A stretch of DNA of 64,000 nucleotides from an uncultured Treponema sp. (GTDB taxonomy: Bacteria; Spirochaetota; Spirochaetia; Treponematales; Treponemataceae), in the NCBI RefSeq assembly GCF_934725225.1, contig NZ_CAKVAM010000003.1, positions 248,001 through 312,000 on the forward strand, given 5' to 3'. This document shows, one piece after another, positions 53,249 to 63,003 of this stretch. A model generated the notes under the pieces. The model was given only the letters and a program-made list of their open reading frames with translations, had not been told where the DNA came from and made no database searches. Position numbers and translations under genes: made by a program. Every line of letters starts with the position of its first letter. The first letter of the stretch is position 1.

Positions 53249-54274
53249 ATGGTTACGCAAAAAGATGTAGCAAAATACGCCGGTGTTTCTTTTATTACAG
53301 TCTCACGAGTTGTAAACAAAGAGCCAAATGTAAAAGAAGAAACCCGGAAAAAAGTTGAGCAGGCAATAAAAGAAATCGGATACTTTCCCGGATTCGCAGG
53401 AAAAGCACTTAACAGCGGCCGTTGCAATACAATCGCAATTTTGACTCCAATCAACTTCAATGTAGTTTCCCGCTCTGAATATCTTCTGGGAGTCATTTCA
53501 GGAATTCAGGATGTTTGCAGAAAAAATGAAACAGACATCCTGCTTATTCCTTTTTCAGAAGATGATAAAAACTTTGACTTTTTGCGTCCGTTCCGCCAAA
53601 GAAAAATTGACGGAAGCATTTTCGTTGGACTAAAGCAAATGCCAAAAAATGTCATTGAAGAAATCAAGCTTAGAAAACTTCCGTGCGTAATCGTCGGCGA
53701 CAGAAAAGTGGACGAATCATTTTCCTGGGTTGACACAGACAATGAAAAAGCCGGTTACGAAGCCACAAAGCGGATTTGGGAAAAGGGCCACAGAAAAATT
53801 GCTTTTTACGGCGTGCTGAATTCAATATACAACAAAAATATTTCCGACAGAGAAAAAGGATTCAGAAGAGCGATTCTTGAACTTTCAGGAAAACCAGTTT
53901 CGGAAGAATATGTTTTTAGAAGTTCTTACGACCAGAAATCCGCCGCAGAAAATTTCCTGCCTTTTTTCAACCTAAAGGAAAAGCCAACCGCAATGTTCTG
54001 CTCCACAGACAATCACATTCCGCCGGTTATATGCGAGCTTTCAAAACACGGAATAAAAGTTCCAGATGAGTTTTCTATTGTTGGCTTCGACGGAATTTTT
54101 CAAGACCAGATGTTCTACAATTTTTCAATTGCAACAAATGTTCAGCCTTTTTCTATAATGGGAAAACGCGCCGCAGAAATTCTCTTTGGCTACATAAACA
54201 AAACCTCCGTTGAAATCGTACAAGAAGAAGTTCCTGTTCAATTCCAAGACGGAGGCTCGCTAAAACAGATTTAA
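53249..54274 (+). CDS. LacI-family transcriptional regulator
   Basis: 341 residues. N-terminal HTH VTQKDVAKYAGVSFITVSRVVN with hinge helix, then a periplasmic-binding-like effector domain (GDRKVDESFSWVDTDNEKAG, KPTAMFCSTDNHIPPV, FSIVGFDG). It lies eight bases after the GH30 gene and probably represses the receptor-permease-GH30 unit through the TGTTT-N4-AAACA sites upstream. It appears intact while its targets are not. Confidence 0.92.
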   Translation: MVTQKDVAKYAGVSFITVSRVVNKEPNVKEETRKKVEQAIKEIGYFPGFAGKALNSGRCNTIAILTPINFNVVSRSEYLLGVISGIQDVCRKNETDILLIPFSEDDKNFDFLRPFRQRKIDGSIFVGLKQMPKNVIEEIKLRKLPCVIVGDRKVDESFSWVDTDNEKAGYEATKRIWEKGHRKIAFYGVLNSIYNKNISDREKGFRRAILELSGKPVSEEYVFRSSYDQKSAAENFLPFFNLKEKPTAMFCSTDNHIPPVICELSKHGIKVPDEFSIVGFDGIFQDQMFYNFSIATNVQPFSIMGKRAAEILFGYINKTSVEIVQEEVPVQFQDGGSLKQI

Positions 54275-54338
54275 GTTGAATCAAAAATACAATGCAAAAC
54301 ATTTTATTTATGTTCGCATTGTATCTTTCAAAAACAGT

Positions 54339-55703
54339 TTACTCTGTCGGGCGTTTCTTAAGTTTTTTGCTTTTAAGAACTGCCTGACCTTCTCCAACCT
54401 GCTGCTCCATCATAGCACGGACTTTCAAAGGCAAGCCAAACAAAGTAATAAAGCCCTGCGCATCTTTGTGGTCATACAATTCACCAGTCTTGAACGAAGC
54501 AATGCTTTCATTGTACAAGCTGTATTTTGAATAAGAGCCAGCTCCGCGGATTGCGCCTTTGCACAACTTGAGTTTTACCCAGCCAGTAACAGTTTCTTCT
54601 GTCTTGTCAACAAACGCCATGCAAGCATCAAACAAAGTTGTAAACCATTTTCCATCGTAGATAAGTTCTGCAACTTTTATAGAAAGCTGCTGCTTGTAAT
54701 GGTATGTGTCGCGGTCCAAGCAAAGGTGCTCAAGCATTCTGTGCGCAAAGTAAAGAATTGCTCCGCCTGGAGTTTCGTAAACACCGCGGCTCTTCATTCC
54801 TACACAGCGGTTTTCGCAGATGTCAACAAGACCGATTCCGTTTCTTCCGCCGATTTTATTAAGTTCAAGAAGAAGTTTAAGGGCATCCATTTTTTTGCCG
54901 TTAACCGCAACTGGAATTCCTTTTTCAAAATCAATCTTAACATATTCACCGGCAGCAGGAGCTTCTTCAGGCACAACTGTATTTTTAAGCATGTGCTTGT
55001 AGTTAGGCTCGTTTTCTGTTTTTTCAAGTTCAAGACCTTCATGGCTCAAGTGCCAGATATTTTCATCGCGGCTGTAAGACTGATCCTTTTTCATCGGAAC
55101 TTCAAGCTTGCGCTCTTCAAGATATTTGATTTCAGCTTCGCGGCTGTCCATGTTCCATTTTGGATCACGCCAGGCGGCAATAACTTTCAAGTCCGGAGCA
55201 AAAGCCTTGATTGCAAGCTCAAAGCGAACCTGGTCATTTCCCTTTCCAGTTGCTCCATGGCAAATTGCAACAGCTTTTTCCTGACGAGCATATTCAACAA
55301 GAATTTTTCCAATAAGAGGACGCGCAGTAGAAGTTCCAAGAAGATATTCATCTTCATAAATTGCATTTGCCTTCAAAGCCGGCCAAACGTATTCTTCAAT
55401 ATATTCCTGACGGGCATCTACAACATAGCAAGCAGAAGCTCCAGTTTTCAAAGCGCGGGATTTTATAGCTTTCCAGTCATCGCCCTGTCCAACATCAATG
55501 CAGACAGCAATAACATCATAGTCATAGTTTTCTTTGAGCCATGGAATGATAACAGTTGTATCAAGACCGCCTGAATAAGCCAAGACAACCTTGTCCTTTT
55601 TTGATGCCGCAGATTTTGCAACTTTTGTTGTTGCCTTTACAGCTTTTTTCGCAGTGGATTTTACAGCCTTTGCTGCTTCAGAAACTTTTTCTTTAACTGC
55701 CAT
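54339..55703 (-). CDS. argG: Argininosuccinate synthase with histone-H1-like N-terminal extension
   Basis: 454 residues from ATG 55703 (GAGG upstream); an earlier ATG at 55781 lies in the operator region. The enzyme begins at VVLAYSGGLDTTVIIPW (P-loop of N-type ATP pyrophosphatases), then ICHGATGKGNDQVRFEL and GRNGIGLVDICENRCVGMKSRG. It joins citrulline and aspartate. Before it stand ~38 residues made almost only of Lys, Ala, Thr, Ser and Val (KAVKSTAKKAVKATTKVAKS), like a histone-H1 tail; normal ArgG lacks this. ARG boxes precede the gene. argH is not in the window. Confidence 0.93.
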   Translation of the reverse strand: MAVKEKVSEAAKAVKSTAKKAVKATTKVAKSAASKKDKVVLAYSGGLDTTVIIPWLKENYDYDVIAVCIDVGQGDDWKAIKSRALKTGASACYVVDARQEYIEEYVWPALKANAIYEDEYLLGTSTARPLIGKILVEYARQEKAVAICHGATGKGNDQVRFELAIKAFAPDLKVIAAWRDPKWNMDSREAEIKYLEERKLEVPMKKDQSYSRDENIWHLSHEGLELEKTENEPNYKHMLKNTVVPEEAPAAGEYVKIDFEKGIPVAVNGKKMDALKLLLELNKIGGRNGIGLVDICENRCVGMKSRGVYETPGGAILYFAHRMLEHLCLDRDTYHYKQQLSIKVAELIYDGKWFTTLFDACMAFVDKTEETVTGWVKLKLCKGAIRGAGSYSKYSLYNESIASFKTGELYDHKDAQGFITLFGLPLKVRAMMEQQVGEGQAVLKSKKLKKRPTE

Positions 55704-55774
55704 AACAACGCCTCTTATAAAGAATTTTTCAGTAACTTTATTTTCAGTTGAACAACTTTCAAACAAAATTACTG

Positions 55775-55811
55775 TATGCATAGAATATACATTTTTATGA
55801 ATAAATATGCA
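55775..55811 (-). promoter_or_regulatory. Pair of ArgR boxes upstream of argG
   Basis: The stronger box, 55798-55811, reads TGCATATTTATTCA on the minus strand, one base different from the argR box. A weaker one (55775-55791, TGTATATTCTATGCATA) lies next to it. A possible promoter, TTGCAT-17-TATATT, overlaps both. Confidence 0.65.
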
Positions 55812-55814
55812 ATA

Positions 55815-56588
55815 TCAAAATGAATAAAAAACGAATGCAGTTTGAACAGTAAAGTGTTTCTGTTTTTCTTCCAAAGGCAAATTCTGCGGAAGCGATGATG
55901 TCTGCCGCCTAAAAGAGCCGTACTTAAACGCTCCGTTTTCCTTAAAACAGCAAGTGCATTCTTTGCTCACAAAAATATTTCCATCTGGAATGCCAATTTT
56001 TCTTAAAAGATACAGATTCGCATCCGCAAGGCTCAATGAATATTTATTCTCATCTGAAGAAACACAGCCGCATCCAAAGTTTTTCAAAAAATATTCAGCG
56101 CGGCCTTTATTAATGGAATAACAGCACGAATTTATATGCGGTCCCAAAACAAAGCACAAATCATCAGGTTTGGAACCGTATTTTTTATTCAGCATATAAA
56201 AAGCTTCCACCGCAATTCCAGTTCCCTTCCAGCCGGAATGCAAAACGCCAAACACATTTGAGTTTTTGTCATAAACAAAAATCGGCATACAGTCCGCAAC
56301 TGTTACAGCAGGAACAATGAATTTATTTGAAGTAAAAATTCCGTCTCCTTTCTTTTGAAAAATTTCATCCGCGCTAGAAACTTCATAGACAGTTTTTGAA
56401 TGAATGAGTTCCGGCTGCGCAACCTTTCTTTTTTCAGCGCAAATTGAAGAAAAAAAATTATCTCGCACTGAATTGGTTTCATTCCATCTGAACCGCATAT
56501 TTCCAGACGACAAAACCGACATTCCCCACAAAGGCGCAGAAAACAAAGGCATTCCGTTATAAAAAAAATTTCCTGTCAAAAAATTCAT
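55815..56588 (-). CDS. pgeF: PgeF/YfiH-family purine nucleoside phosphorylase (multicopper-oxidase-like fold)
   Basis: 257 residues. Zinc-site motifs are QPELIHSKTV (His), TVADCMPIF (Cys) and GVLHSGWKGTG (His), with LGPHINSCCYSI and the late SFRRQTSS. YfiH proteins, once called laccase-like, phosphorolyse or deaminate adenosine and edit peptidoglycan precursors. It overlaps the upstream DUF5312-like gene by four bases. Cys-rich C-terminal part (CTCCFKENG) is typical of the family. Confidence 0.88.
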   Translation of the reverse strand: MNFLTGNFFYNGMPLFSAPLWGMSVLSSGNMRFRWNETNSVRDNFFSSICAEKRKVAQPELIHSKTVYEVSSADEIFQKKGDGIFTSNKFIVPAVTVADCMPIFVYDKNSNVFGVLHSGWKGTGIAVEAFYMLNKKYGSKPDDLCFVLGPHINSCCYSINKGRAEYFLKNFGCGCVSSDENKYSLSLADANLYLLRKIGIPDGNIFVSKECTCCFKENGAFKYGSFRRQTSSLPQNLPLEEKQKHFTVQTAFVFYSF

Positions 56589-58306
56589 ACTGAAATATTT
56601 TCCATTTCTATAATTGCCTGCAAAACTTCAGAAGCAAATTTTATGCTGTGCGCAAATTTTTCAAGATTCAATTTGAACTCTTTATTGTCCGCACCCATTA
56701 TCTTATTTAAATTCGCAAGCGGTCCGTAATAAACTGTTGACTTTTCGCCAAGCATCGCAAACAAAAGATTTTCAAAGCCGGTCAAAAATTTTGCAAACAT
56801 ATCCGCCAAGTCCAAGGCATTTCCCTCAATTTCAAAAAGAATGCTGCGGAGTTTTTCTTTGTCCGGCTCTTTTTCAGAAGAAGCATAATGCGCAATTTCA
56901 GAACCATATTCCCCGGAAGACGAAAGCCGTTCAATAAGAAAATCATTTTTGCTGATAATAGAATTCAACGTGGAAATCATGTCGGAAAACTCATACATAT
57001 TTTCCTTTATCGAAAATTTTCCTTCCAAAGTAATTGTGCTCAAAAGCTGCTTGTATTTTGGAAATTCATTCTTTAAATAATAATTCAAAAAGCCAATCGA
57101 ATTTTCATATTTTTCAGTGTAGTCCGCACCGATTTTTTTCCAGGGACGAGAAGGATACTTTGGAAAATCCTCAAGTGAAAAATAAGTTTTGAGTTTTTTC
57201 TTTACTTCTGATTTTTTAAAATCCTTGTTCCACATTTTAAGCCGCTTGTCCAAAACAACTTTCCACTGCTCCTTGAATTTCTGAAACCACAAATCGCTGT
57301 AGCTCAACGGCAACGGAGAATAAAGGGAATTTTCAGAAATTACTTTTCCAAATTTTTTAAGCGGAATTTTTTCTGCAAACGTATTCAGCAAAGAAATTTC
57401 TGCAGACGATGAATTTACTTTTTCTGAAATCTCCTCATATGAAGAAGCCGAGCAGTTCCACAAATCCTTCTGCGGAATTCCAGACATAAAAAGAACAGAA
57501 AGAGTTGTATCTGAGCATTCAAGCCGCCCCAAAAGAATTCTTGCAAGGCTGTCAAAATCATCTTTTATCTGCGAAAAAGAACAAGTGCGTCCGGAAGAGC
57601 CGGAAGAAAATTTTGACATAACAGTGCCAAGCGGAATTTTCACAAACATTCTAAGCCGCTCAAATTCACGCGCGCAAGAAGACATTTGAATTTTCTTTTC
57701 AGAAGAAATTCCAGAAACAATTCCGTCAAGCTTTGTAAAAAGAATATTTCTTATGTCCGCAGGCAAAGGTTTTTCAAAAGAATAACTGTAAACATCGCAC
57801 GAAGATTTTATTTCTTGAACAATTTCAGGCATCACGGTAAAACCAAGCAAAAAATAAAACAGCCCGGTGTCCTGTTCAAGCGAATCAAACGAAGGCTTAA
57901 AAAATTCACGCACTCGCTTTAAATCCAAAAGCCCGGAATAAAATCCAGAAAGAAGAAGCTTGTTTTTGCAGTCAATTATATCAGGAAAATCATGCTCCAA
58001 ATTTTTTGAAAGAGAAGCCACAACGGAATTATTGTAAACAGTTTCAATGCTAGAATTCAAAAACAAAGATTTCAGCCACAAAATGAATCTGAACAAAAGC
58101 GGCTCTTGTCTAAGTTTTTCCGAAAGAGTCAGCTTGTCTTCTCTGCGTTTTTCCTGCTCAAGCTGATTGTCGGATTTTTCAGAAGGAAATGAAACATCAA
58201 CTTTGTCCTGCTGAATCTGGCTCAAAATATCAGAGCGTTCCTCTTTTGAAAGATTTGACGCAAGAACTTCAAAATTGCTTTTTGCTGATAAATTTTTATT
58301 TTCCAT
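56585..58306 (-). CDS. DUF5312-like spirochaete hypothetical protein
   Basis: 573 residues. I believe it belongs to a spirochaete-specific family (DUF5312), but only from overall appearance: a disordered charged N-terminus (~1-70), then a mostly helical body beginning LRQEPLLFRFILWLKSLF with the pattern VYNNSVVASLSKNLE. No signal peptide, catalytic motif or clear membrane segment. Coupled to pgeF by an ATGA overlap. Role unknown. Confidence 0.6.
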   Translation of the reverse strand: MENKNLSAKSNFEVLASNLSKEERSDILSQIQQDKVDVSFPSEKSDNQLEQEKRREDKLTLSEKLRQEPLLFRFILWLKSLFLNSSIETVYNNSVVASLSKNLEHDFPDIIDCKNKLLLSGFYSGLLDLKRVREFFKPSFDSLEQDTGLFYFLLGFTVMPEIVQEIKSSCDVYSYSFEKPLPADIRNILFTKLDGIVSGISSEKKIQMSSCAREFERLRMFVKIPLGTVMSKFSSGSSGRTCSFSQIKDDFDSLARILLGRLECSDTTLSVLFMSGIPQKDLWNCSASSYEEISEKVNSSSAEISLLNTFAEKIPLKKFGKVISENSLYSPLPLSYSDLWFQKFKEQWKVVLDKRLKMWNKDFKKSEVKKKLKTYFSLEDFPKYPSRPWKKIGADYTEKYENSIGFLNYYLKNEFPKYKQLLSTITLEGKFSIKENMYEFSDMISTLNSIISKNDFLIERLSSSGEYGSEIAHYASSEKEPDKEKLRSILFEIEGNALDLADMFAKFLTGFENLLFAMLGEKSTVYYGPLANLNKIMGADNKEFKLNLEKFAHSIKFASEVLQAIIEMENISV

Positions 58307-58487
58307 AATCTGATTCTATTCTATGAAAAGAAACAGGAAATGTAAAGATTTTATTTCTATAAGAATATCTAATCTGAATGTAGAGTTTTGCAGCAGATGA
58401 ACTAGACGACAAAAACCACATAGAAAAACTGCTGTTTTTATGCTATTATATATTGATTGAAAATATCTATAACTCAAAGGGAAAAAA

Positions 58488-59384
58488 ATGAAAAAGTTTA
58501 TTTTTACATTTATTTGCACTTTACTTTTTGCTAACTCAATATTTGCTGAAAAAAGAATTGTCGAATTTTGGAATTTAATGGGTGAAAAAAAGTATGATGA
58601 ACTTGAAACCTTCTTAGGCAATTGGGAACAGGAAAACAAAAAAGATGCGGAACTTTATGTAGCGTATTTTAATTTCTATTTGCAGAAAGCCACACAAAAT
58701 CAAATGTATTTTGAAACAGATCTTCCGCCGGACTGTAAAAGCTATATGAAAGGCCAGAATGAAAACGGCGAGGAAGGTTATATGTGTTTTATAACTAAAT
58801 ATGATGATGAAATGTCAAACAAAGCTTTTGAATATATTGACAAAGGAATTTCATACAATCCTAAAAGACTTGATATGTATTTTGGAAAGGCTCATTTTTA
58901 CTACTTAAGAAAAGATTATAAAAATCAATGTGAATTATTAAAGAAAGTATTTGATTTGGATAAAAAAAATAAATCAAAATGGCTGTGGGCAAATAATACG
59001 CCTGCAAAAGAAGCCAGTATTGACTTTGAAAAAACTATGCATGGATATATTGGAAAATGGCTGAAAGAAAAAACTGAAGATTCAATAAAGTATGCAAAAA
59101 AATTGTCAGTCGAATTTATCAAATACTATCCTAAAAATCCCATTGCATATAATGATGCTGCAATATGCTGTATTTATTCAAATGACTTAAAATCCGCAAA
59201 AGAATATTTTAAATCAGCTTATGAACTTGACAAGTCAGATATGATAATTCTAGCAAATCTTGCATATATTTCTGAAGATCTTGGTGAAAAAGAAGACGCA
59301 AAAAAATATTATAAATTATTAGAGCAATCTACAGATGAACAATATAGCAGCATGGCAAAACGTAAATTAGAAACTTTTCAATAA
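58488..59384 (+). CDS. Exported TPR-type protein
   Basis: 298 residues with a signal peptide (MKKFIFTFICTLLFANSIFA). Helical repeats with TPR-like spacing appear from residue ~115 (KAFEYIDKGISYNPKRLDMY, NPIAYNDAAICCIYSNDLKS, DMIILANLAYISEDLGEKED). Probably a periplasmic scaffold; partner unknown. SD AAAGGG before the ATG. AT-rich, monocistronic. Confidence 0.75.
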   Translation: MKKFIFTFICTLLFANSIFAEKRIVEFWNLMGEKKYDELETFLGNWEQENKKDAELYVAYFNFYLQKATQNQMYFETDLPPDCKSYMKGQNENGEEGYMCFITKYDDEMSNKAFEYIDKGISYNPKRLDMYFGKAHFYYLRKDYKNQCELLKKVFDLDKKNKSKWLWANNTPAKEASIDFEKTMHGYIGKWLKEKTEDSIKYAKKLSVEFIKYYPKNPIAYNDAAICCIYSNDLKSAKEYFKSAYELDKSDMIILANLAYISEDLGEKEDAKKYYKLLEQSTDEQYSSMAKRKLETFQ

Positions 59385-59411
59385 AAATAAATAACATATT
59401 TACCGCACGTC

Positions 59412-59447
59412 AAAATAAAAAAAATGCTCCCAAGAATGTAAGGGAGC
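59412..59447 (-). terminator. Terminator of the argJBD operon
   Basis: GCTCCC (59426-59431) pairs with GGGAGC (59442-59447); on the minus strand ATTTTTTTTATTTT follows. Confidence 0.85.
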
Positions 59448-59465
59448 AACGATAATGCAATTTTT

Positions 59466-60623
59466 TTATTTTTCAAGAACTTCTTTTATAATAGAAAGAC
59501 CTTTGTCAATTTCCTTGTAGCCGATATTTAAAGGCGGAACTAGGCGCAAGACATTTTTTCCTGCTGTAGAAAAAAGCACACCTTTTTCAAGGCAAAGTTT
59601 TTCAACTTCCACAGGATTTTTTGAAACCTGAATTCCAATCATAAGACCTTTTCCGCGCACATCTTCTACGCAAGGCAAATTCCAGCTTTTTACAGTGCTT
59701 TGAATATATTCGCCTTTTTCACAAACAGAAGACAAGAAGCCGTCCTTTAAAAGCTCATGCAAAACAACACTGGCCGCGCTGCACGCAAGAGGATTTCCGC
59801 CGAAAGTTGACTGATGCTCTCCTGCCGCAAGAACATTTCCTTTTCCGCGGTAAAGACAAGCGCCCATTGGAATTCCACCGGCAATTGCTTTTGCAAGTGT
59901 TACAACTTCCGGATTTATTTCAAGCTGCTCGCTCGCAAGAAGAGTTCCTGTGCGTCCCATTCCTGTCTGAACTTCATCGCAGATTACAATTGCGCCAGCT
60001 TTTCTTGCAGCTTCTGCGGCCGCCTTTGCCCATTCCTTATCAAGAGGAAAAACGCCGCCCTCGCCTTGAACACATTCCATCATCAAAGCGGCAGTCGTAT
60101 CGTCAAAAGCGTCTTTCAAAGAATCATAATCGTTTGGCTTTATAGTTTTGAAACCTTCAACATAAGGCGCAAAAGTTTCCGGGTGAAAAATATCCTGACC
60201 AGTCGCAGTAAGAGTTGCCATCGTGCGTCCGTGAAAAGAATGCTCCAACGTTACAATAGTTTTTCTTTTTGAACCGCCATTCAGCTGGCCGAATTTGCGT
60301 GCAAGTTTTATCGCAGCTTCATTTGCTTCCGCGCCGCTGTTTCCAAAGAACACGCCTTCAAATCCTGTAGCATTCAAAAGTTCATCCGCATACTTTATGC
60401 CAATGTCGCTAAGAAAATAATTGCAGACATGAATCTGTTTTTTTGCCTGGCTAGACACAGCTTTTACAAGCGGCTTAAAATTATGCCCCAAGCTGTTCAC
60501 TGCGATTCCCGCAAGAAAATCAATATATTTTTTTCCATTTATATCTGTAAGAACAGAACCTTTTCCGCTCTTAAAAACAACATCAAAAGAGCCGTAATTA
60601 TTTAAAACTTTTTTGCTTCCCAT
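59466..60623 (-). CDS. argD: Acetylornithine aminotransferase
   Basis: 385 residues, PLP class III. GNSGAEANEAAIKLAR, the HSFHGRT segment, ICDEVQTGMGRTG and the Schiff-base Lys in TLAKAIAGGIPMG are present. It makes N-acetylornithine from N-acetylglutamate semialdehyde. Last gene of argJ-argB-argD, eight bases after argB. argC, the preceding enzymatic step, is absent from the window. Confidence 0.93.
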   Translation of the reverse strand: MGSKKVLNNYGSFDVVFKSGKGSVLTDINGKKYIDFLAGIAVNSLGHNFKPLVKAVSSQAKKQIHVCNYFLSDIGIKYADELLNATGFEGVFFGNSGAEANEAAIKLARKFGQLNGGSKRKTIVTLEHSFHGRTMATLTATGQDIFHPETFAPYVEGFKTIKPNDYDSLKDAFDDTTAALMMECVQGEGGVFPLDKEWAKAAAEAARKAGAIVICDEVQTGMGRTGTLLASEQLEINPEVVTLAKAIAGGIPMGACLYRGKGNVLAAGEHQSTFGGNPLACSAASVVLHELLKDGFLSSVCEKGEYIQSTVKSWNLPCVEDVRGKGLMIGIQVSKNPVEVEKLCLEKGVLFSTAGKNVLRLVPPLNIGYKEIDKGLSIIKEVLEK

Positions 60624-60631
60624 GTTAACCT

Positions 60632-61534
60632 CTAGTAAATCATCGTTCCAATTCCGCGGTCGCTGAACATTTCAATTAAAAGCGAATGAGGAACACGGCC
60701 GTCAATAATATGAGTGCGCGGAACACCGCCGTTTCGGGCAAGCATACAGCACTCAATCTTCGGAATCATTCCGCCGGCAATTATTCCTTGGTCTATATAT
60801 TTTTCAACATCGCCAATATGAATCCGCTGAATCAAAGACTTCGGATCATTCACATCTTTTAAAACGCCAGGCACATTTGTAAGCTGAACAAATTTTTCAG
60901 CATGAAGAGCCACGGCAATTTTCGCAGCGGCAGTGTCGGCATTTATGTTGTAACGGACATTGTCGCCATCGCAGCCCAAGGCAACAGTCGAAACTACAGG
61001 AATAAAATTCTGCTCCAAAAGCGACTCAAGAATTTCAGGGTTCACTTCTGTAACTTCACCGACAAAACCCAAGTCCTGTCCGTCTTTTTGGATTTTCACA
61101 GCCTTCAAAAGTCCTGAATCAACTCCGCTCAAGCCAACAGCCTTTCCGCCGTTTTCAAGAAGAAGAGCAACAATGTCCTTGTTCAGTTTTCCAGTCAAAA
61201 CCATCTGGACAATCTCCATTGTTTCCGCATCAGTGTAGCGAAGTCCGTTTATGAATTTGCTTTTCTTGCCGACTCTTCCAAGCATATTGTTAATTTCAGG
61301 ACCGCCGCCGTGAACAAGCACAACATGGATTCCAATCGTGTTTAATAGAACAATATCTTCCATTACGTGCTTCTTCAAATCCGCATTAAGCATAGCGTTT
61401 CCGCCGTACTTTACGACAACAACTTTTCCGACCCAATGCTTAAAATACGGAAGAGCCTGAACAAGCACATCAGACCAATGCGCATTGTCAAGCCGAGGAT
61501 CAATTTCTTCTATATCAGGTTCATTTGTATTCAA
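60632..61534 (-). CDS. argB: Acetylglutamate kinase
   Basis: 300 residues, amino-acid kinase fold. VVVKYGGNAM (phosphate-binding Lys), VLVHGGGPEINNMLGR, YNINADTAAAKIA and GIIAGGMIPKIECC are family marks. It phosphorylates N-acetylglutamate. The length and the N-terminal helix (residues ~10-30) fit the arginine-inhibited hexameric type. It begins 16 bp after argJ. Confidence 0.95.
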   Translation of the reverse strand: MNTNEPDIEEIDPRLDNAHWSDVLVQALPYFKHWVGKVVVVKYGGNAMLNADLKKHVMEDIVLLNTIGIHVVLVHGGGPEINNMLGRVGKKSKFINGLRYTDAETMEIVQMVLTGKLNKDIVALLLENGGKAVGLSGVDSGLLKAVKIQKDGQDLGFVGEVTEVNPEILESLLEQNFIPVVSTVALGCDGDNVRYNINADTAAAKIAVALHAEKFVQLTNVPGVLKDVNDPKSLIQRIHIGDVEKYIDQGIIAGGMIPKIECCMLARNGGVPRTHIIDGRVPHSLLIEMFSDRGIGTMIY

Positions 61535-61550
61535 TTTTTTGCTCCGTGTT

Positions 61551-62822
61551 TTAGGTTCTGTAATCGCCGTTTATTTTAACATATTCGTAAGTCAAATCAC
61601 AGCCCCAGGCAGTTCCGCAGGCAGTTCCGTCCTGGCATTCAATGTTGATTTTTATTTCCGCTTCCTGAAGAACTTTTTTTGCCAATGCCTCGTCAAAGTC
61701 AAGAGGAACTCCGTTTTCAAAAACTTTAAGCGAAGTGCGTTTCCCTTTCTGCTCGCCGATAAAATCAGTCGCACCAGTCCGCATGGAATTTTCCGCGCTT
61801 TCAAAAGTTATGGAAGTTTTTTCAGGCGAAAAGTCAAATCCTGAATATCCCATTGCGCACAAAAAACGCCCGAAGTTCGCATCGCTTCCAAAAATTGCGG
61901 CTTTTGCAAGGCTTGAGCTTATAACGGCTTTTGCAAGACCACGCGCAGTTTCAACGTCCTTCGCCCCGGAAACATTGCATTCAATCAGCTTGGTTGCACC
62001 TTCTCCGTCTCCTGCAATCTTTTTTGCCATCTGGGTATTTATTGCATTCAAGGCTTCGTAAAAAATCTCAAAGTCTTTTCCTTCGCAAGTGATTTCATCG
62101 TTTCCTGCCATTCCGTTTGCAAGAACAGTCAGGCTGTCGTTTGTGGAAGTGTCGCCGTCAATTGAAACGCAGTTGTAAGTTCCAGCAACAGATTTGCGCA
62201 AGGCTTTTTCAAGCATCTGGGAAGAAATAGCGCAGTCAGTTGTCATAACGCTGAGCATTGTTCCCATGTTTATATGAATCATTCCAGAACCTTTTGCCAT
62301 TGCTCCGATTCTTACAGTTTTTCCGCCGATTACAGTTTCTACAGCGCATTCCTTGTAATGAGTGTCTGTTGTCATTATTGCAGCGCGGGCTTCTTTATGT
62401 CCTTCCTTGGAAAGTCCGTCTTTTAAAGTCTGAATATTCTTTTCGATTTTTTCAACAGGAAGCTGCTTGCCGATTACGCCTGTGGAGTAAACAATAACAT
62501 CATTAGGATTTATTCCAAGAACATCAGCTGCAAGGCTCGCCATTTTTCGCGCAACTTTCGCGCCCTGTTCGCCAGTACAAGCATTTGCGTTTCCAGAGTT
62601 GGCAATAACAGCCTGAGCTTTTCCGTTGGCAATATTTTCTTTTGTAAGCTTTACGCTTTCTGCCTTGACTTTATTCTGTGTAAATACGCCGGCCGCATTG
62701 CAAAGCTTTTCGCTAAAAACAAGCGCAAGGTCGTTTTTTGTGCTGCTTTCCTTTATTTTGCAAAGCATTCCATTCGCTGTAAATCCTTTAGGAGCTGTAA
62801 CTCCGCCATCAATAAACTGCAT
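61551..62822 (-). CDS. argJ: Bifunctional glutamate N-acetyltransferase/ornithine acetyltransferase
   Basis: 423 residues. VTAPKGFTANGM at the start, then the autocleavage site around GAMAKGSGMIHINMGTMLSVMTTD (the alpha/beta cut falls before the Thr of GTML), and the C-terminal YVKINGDYRT. ArgJ recycles the acetyl group between ornithine and glutamate. AGGAG precedes the ATG. First gene of the arg operon. Confidence 0.95.
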   Translation of the reverse strand: MQFIDGGVTAPKGFTANGMLCKIKESSTKNDLALVFSEKLCNAAGVFTQNKVKAESVKLTKENIANGKAQAVIANSGNANACTGEQGAKVARKMASLAADVLGINPNDVIVYSTGVIGKQLPVEKIEKNIQTLKDGLSKEGHKEARAAIMTTDTHYKECAVETVIGGKTVRIGAMAKGSGMIHINMGTMLSVMTTDCAISSQMLEKALRKSVAGTYNCVSIDGDTSTNDSLTVLANGMAGNDEITCEGKDFEIFYEALNAINTQMAKKIAGDGEGATKLIECNVSGAKDVETARGLAKAVISSSLAKAAIFGSDANFGRFLCAMGYSGFDFSPEKTSITFESAENSMRTGATDFIGEQKGKRTSLKVFENGVPLDFDEALAKKVLQEAEIKINIECQDGTACGTAWGCDLTYEYVKINGDYRT

Positions 62823-62854
62823 TTTTATACACTCCTTTTACAAAGTTTTGCATA

Positions 62855-62882
62855 ATTATAAACTTTTTCCGCACAATGTCAA
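62855..62882 (-). promoter_or_regulatory. Promoter of argJBD with weak ArgR-like box
   Basis: Read leftward: TTGACA (62882-62877), 16 bases, TATAAT (62860-62855). TTTATAATTATGCA over the -10 matches the argG/argR boxes at 11 of 14 positions, so ArgR control is likely but less clear. Confidence 0.7.
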
Positions 62883-62931
62883 TAAAATCAGCAGGCTCGC
62901 AAAGAAATAAAATTATAGAAAATATCAATGG

Positions 62932-62960
62932 TTGACGAAAAACCGTTTTCGTTAGATACT
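62932..62960 (+). promoter_or_regulatory. Promoter of the hydrogenase-like gene with operator dyad
   Basis: TTGACG (62932-62937), 17 bases, GATACT (62955-62960). ACGAAAA (62935-62941) and TTTTCGT (62946-62952) form a perfect 7-bp inverted repeat inside the promoter, well placed for a repressor. Confidence 0.6.
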
Positions 62961-63003
62961 AGCCGAAACCAAATTCACTAAATCACTTTTTACCGAGTTC
63001 GAC

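Noticed and set aside
54699..55574. A 291-codon open frame antisense to argG
   Set aside because: It mirrors argG codon structure, has no ribosome site and encodes a low-complexity Phe/Asn/Ser-rich product; argG itself is certain.
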